64,000 nucleotides of DNA from Gammaproteobacteria bacterium (GTDB taxonomy: Bacteria; Pseudomonadota; Gammaproteobacteria; SZUA-229), in NCBI GenBank assembly GCA_029882395.1, contig JAOUKT010000011.1, positions 1-64,000 on the forward strand. Reading direction: 5' to 3'. Below the pieces are notes generated by a model that saw only the letters and a program-made list of their open reading frames with translations, was not told where the DNA came from and ran no database searches. Positions 61,929-64,000 of the stretch are shown one piece after another. Position numbers and translations under genes: made by a program. Positions within the stretch are counted from its first letter, which is position 1. Each line of letters starts with the position of its first letter.

Positions 61929-62381
61929 ATGAAATCTTTCTTATTGTTTAATCTGTTCTGGTTACTATCTATCGATGCCGTCGCAGAACAACAGATCAAA
62001 AATTTCACCGATGGCAGCTATGAGCAGATTGCTAAACAGTATCGGAACCAGTCGTTTGTTATGGTGTTGTGGTCGCTAGACTGTCCACCCTGTTACAAAG
62101 AGCTGGAACTACTGGCCAGTGAACGAAAACGAGATGATTTTAATCTTGTGCTGATCTCAACCGATGGTGCTGATGCCCGTACTGAAGTTGCCAGCGTGTT
62201 AAAAAAATATAAATTAAATGATGTCGATAACTGGCTGTTTGAAGACGCTTTTGCACACACCCTGCGTTATGAAATCGACCCGCTCTGGTATGGCGAGCTG
62301 CCGCGCAGTTATCTGTTTAATAAAAAACACCAGCGGCAAGCCGTCTCGGGTGTGCTCAGCGCAGCCCAGCTGGTACGCTAA
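61929..62381 (+). CDS. Periplasmic TlpA-like thioredoxin
   Basis: 150 residues. Signal peptide about 1-19 (ends DAVA-EQ). Thioredoxin fold with VMVLWSLDCPPCYKELELL; active site CPPC at 52-55 (TlpA/ResA type). cis-Pro in LPRSYLF. As the last gene of the TonB operon it probably keeps cysteines of the propeller (CxCC) reduced or correctly paired for metal loading (inference). Other TlpA proteins serve cytochrome or copper-site maturation. Confidence 0.85.
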   Translation: MKSFLLFNLFWLLSIDAVAEQQIKNFTDGSYEQIAKQYRNQSFVMVLWSLDCPPCYKELELLASERKRDDFNLVLISTDGADARTEVASVLKKYKLNDVDNWLFEDAFAHTLRYEIDPLWYGELPRSYLFNKKHQRQAVSGVLSAAQLVR

Positions 62382-62569
62382 GTGTGTGCTAGTCAGTGCA
62401 GGGCATAAAGCGGCACCGACAGCTAAGCCTAATAGCTAAAACAGCATCAGTTGTCGGCGCTGGGTTGTTAGTGTTAGCGACAGGCATTGTTCGGCGGAGT
62501 CAGTAGTGTATGTAATGCGTTAAGATATATCACGAGCGTGCCTGATATCATCTGCGCTTTAGGCCGTCA

Positions 62570-64000
62570 TCACAGTTTAAAGCCAGTGGAAAAACAAAAT
62601 AAAGAAAAGCCATAAAATAGCAGTGCCAGCATGATCACGAACATAAAACCGAAATGTACGGCCAGTAAAGTAGCCAGTACCGCACTGAGAACCGAGGCGC
62701 AGCCATTAACTGCCCAAACCCAGGGCAGCAGCTGTGAATTGATTTCTGCCAGCCGGGAAAGTCCAAGAGGAAATGGCATTCCCATGAAAAAAGCCAGCGG
62801 TGCAATCAGTAGTGCAGAGATAATTATTTTTAGCAGTGTCGGCAAACCGGTTAATAATGAGAACAGCGGGCCTAACAGCAGGCTGTAACTGCTGGCTATC
62901 ACTATAATCAGGATAAGCGAGCAGCTGATGGCGTTTTGATAGTGTGATTTAGAAATATATCGTTTTGACCACAGGCTACCGGCACCGGCAAAAATTAGAA
63001 AGGCGGCGAGCACGACTGAAATAGAAAAAACAGGGTGATGCAGAAACAGAATGAATTTCTGTATAAAAGCAATTTCGATAAATAAAAAAGCAAGCCCGAG
63101 TGCAAGAAAATAAAAAAAGGCATAGTAGTGAATGCGATAAACTGATCCCGCCTGCCTTATGCTGCGGCACAAAAACAGCGGCAATAGAATCAGCACGATA
63201 CTGGCCAGCAAGGCCTGTATCAATGTGGCAACAAGTATCAGGTATCCCCATTCGAATAACGGCATTCCGCCTTTCCCAGCCAGTGACATAATTTCAGAAA
63301 ACACTCCCCATTTAAAAAACTGGAAGAAGAATGGCCGGTCATCTGTTGCTGGCTGCAGATTAAATTTATAACGTTTAATGAAGTCATCGCTGTCATTGCC
63401 CAGCAGCGCCGTAGCACCCTGGTAAAAATACGGTTTGGCTAATACATTATATTGGTTGGTTTCGCTTTGGGATATGCCCGGGTAATAAGCAAGATCAAAC
63501 AACTGCTGATGGCTGAATTTTTTAAGTGACTGTATGGCCGATGAGCTGATAGCAGAATTACTGATCAGTAATGTTGTTGTTTGCAGCCCGCGAATTAATA
63601 TAAGCTGTTGCCCAGGACTGCGGTGACCATTATGCCTTAGCGCTTCAATCGCCGTGGCAAAAAGTTTTAAGCTGTCTCTCGGGGGTAATTTCATCCAGCG
63701 GGTAATCGAAAGATAAGCGCCGGGTTTGAGTTTATTCAGATACTGCTGTAAGGCCTCAACGGTATACAAATAACTTTCACTCAGGGCATAGAGCCCGGCA
63801 GAGGATGCGCTAAATGAATCGATCAGTGACAGCTGGATCAAATCATATTTTTTATCGTTACCGGTGACATAGCCACGCGCCTCTTTATTGATTATGTTTA
63901 CATTCTTCGCATCATATAAATTGCCGGAAAAATCCTCGTATTCATGCTGAACTAAATTGATAAGCTGCCGGTTCAGCTCGACGACGCTGATCTGCTTTAC
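62570..64000 (-). CDS. Spermidine-synthase-like protein with membrane domain (partial)
   Basis: The frame runs off the right edge; 477 codons are visible. The first visible part belongs to the aminopropyltransferase-like domain: ISVVELNRQLINLVQHEYED, YDLIQLSLIDSFSASSAG, LKPGAYLSITRWMKLPPRD. Then comes a block of about six membrane helices (from codon 265: YLILVATLIQALLASIVLI onward) ending near SLFCFSTGFKL. Such proteins normally have membrane helices on both sides, so the N-terminal ones are probably outside the window. Function unknown; some are annotated as fused spermidine synthase/transporter. Convergent with the TonB operon. Confidence 0.8.
   Translation of the reverse strand, partial: VKQISVVELNRQLINLVQHEYEDFSGNLYDAKNVNIINKEARGYVTGNDKKYDLIQLSLIDSFSASSAGLYALSESYLYTVEALQQYLNKLKPGAYLSITRWMKLPPRDSLKLFATAIEALRHNGHRSPGQQLILIRGLQTTTLLISNSAISSSAIQSLKKFSHQQLFDLAYYPGISQSETNQYNVLAKPYFYQGATALLGNDSDDFIKRYKFNLQPATDDRPFFFQFFKWGVFSEIMSLAGKGGMPLFEWGYLILVATLIQALLASIVLILLPLFLCRSIRQAGSVYRIHYYAFFYFLALGLAFLFIEIAFIQKFILFLHHPVFSISVVLAAFLIFAGAGSLWSKRYISKSHYQNAISCSLILIIVIASSYSLLLGPLFSLLTGLPTLLKIIISALLIAPLAFFMGMPFPLGLSRLAEINSQLLPWVWAVNGCASVLSAVLATLLAVHFGFMFVIMLALLFYGFSLFCFSTGFKL

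Noticed and set aside
62412-62462. Hairpin between the thioredoxin gene and the convergent membrane-protein gene as terminator
   Set aside because: Arms GCACCGACA and TGTCGGCGC pair with one mismatch across about 30 bases, but there is no T-run on either side.

Overview
The window looks like chromosome of a free-living Gammaproteobacterium with a respiratory lifestyle. I cannot name the genus. The main pointers are a full-length YcaO very like the Escherichia coli protein, DUF3297 and DUF3135 proteins, an E. coli-type Pcm remnant, a Cys-type SelO, a PEP-CTERM protein, a c-type cytochrome, a delta-class carbonic anhydrase and a complete TonB/ExbB/ExbD set. No rRNA, tRNA, CRISPR array, intact insertion sequence or prophage was seen. 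The first 20 kb are more AT-rich and rich in decayed small repeats; the rest is denser and ordered in operons.

Layout. 0-20 kb: accessory and mostly single genes. These include a Rieske-like protein without cluster ligands, a double cupin, an aminopropyltransferase-like methyltransferase, an EEP phosphoesterase, a PEP-CTERM protein, an outer membrane protein, a diheme cytochrome, an autoregulated-looking Fic protein, a YtfJ/YtfI pair known mainly from spore formers, SelO, DUF3297 (with a duplicated tail 3 kb away), and a translationally coupled pair of glycine-zipper/TerB membrane proteins. At least three families of short intergenic repeats lie here. 19-31 kb: ChaN, a methyltransferase, a CBS protein behind an FNR-type promoter, a Pol X-like HHH protein with DUF3775, an ELWxxDGT lipoprotein, a ppGpp-hydrolase-like HD protein and a hybrid histidine kinase.

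31-42 kb: an apparent RNA-repair operon (YbaK-like deacylase, HAD phosphatase, a DUF3175-archease fusion, RtcB ligase), an archaeal-type S-adenosylmethionine synthetase beside a membrane protein and a pcm remnant, glycogen-type glycosyltransferase and debranching enzyme, and YcaO. 43-56 kb: Hsp20, a REC-PAS-GGDEF protein, a CheB-CheR-PAS fusion with a PAS histidine kinase and FixJ-type regulator, two more CBS proteins, paired small proteins of possible PilZ type, a cold shock protein and delta-carbonic anhydrase. 56-62 kb: a TonB receptor-TonB-ExbB-ExbD-beta-propeller-thioredoxin operon. The right edge cuts a spermidine-synthase-like membrane protein.

Reading the whole: 21-56 kb resembles the low-oxygen/dormancy loci of other Proteobacteria (CBS proteins, Hsp20, repair enzymes, glycogen turnover, cytoplasmic sensors). 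A consensus FNR box and repeated TACGTA motifs near the FixJ-type system suggest joint control. The most novel-looking units are the DUF3175-archease/RtcB operon, the TonB operon with a Cys-rich propeller, and the glycine-zipper/TerB pair.
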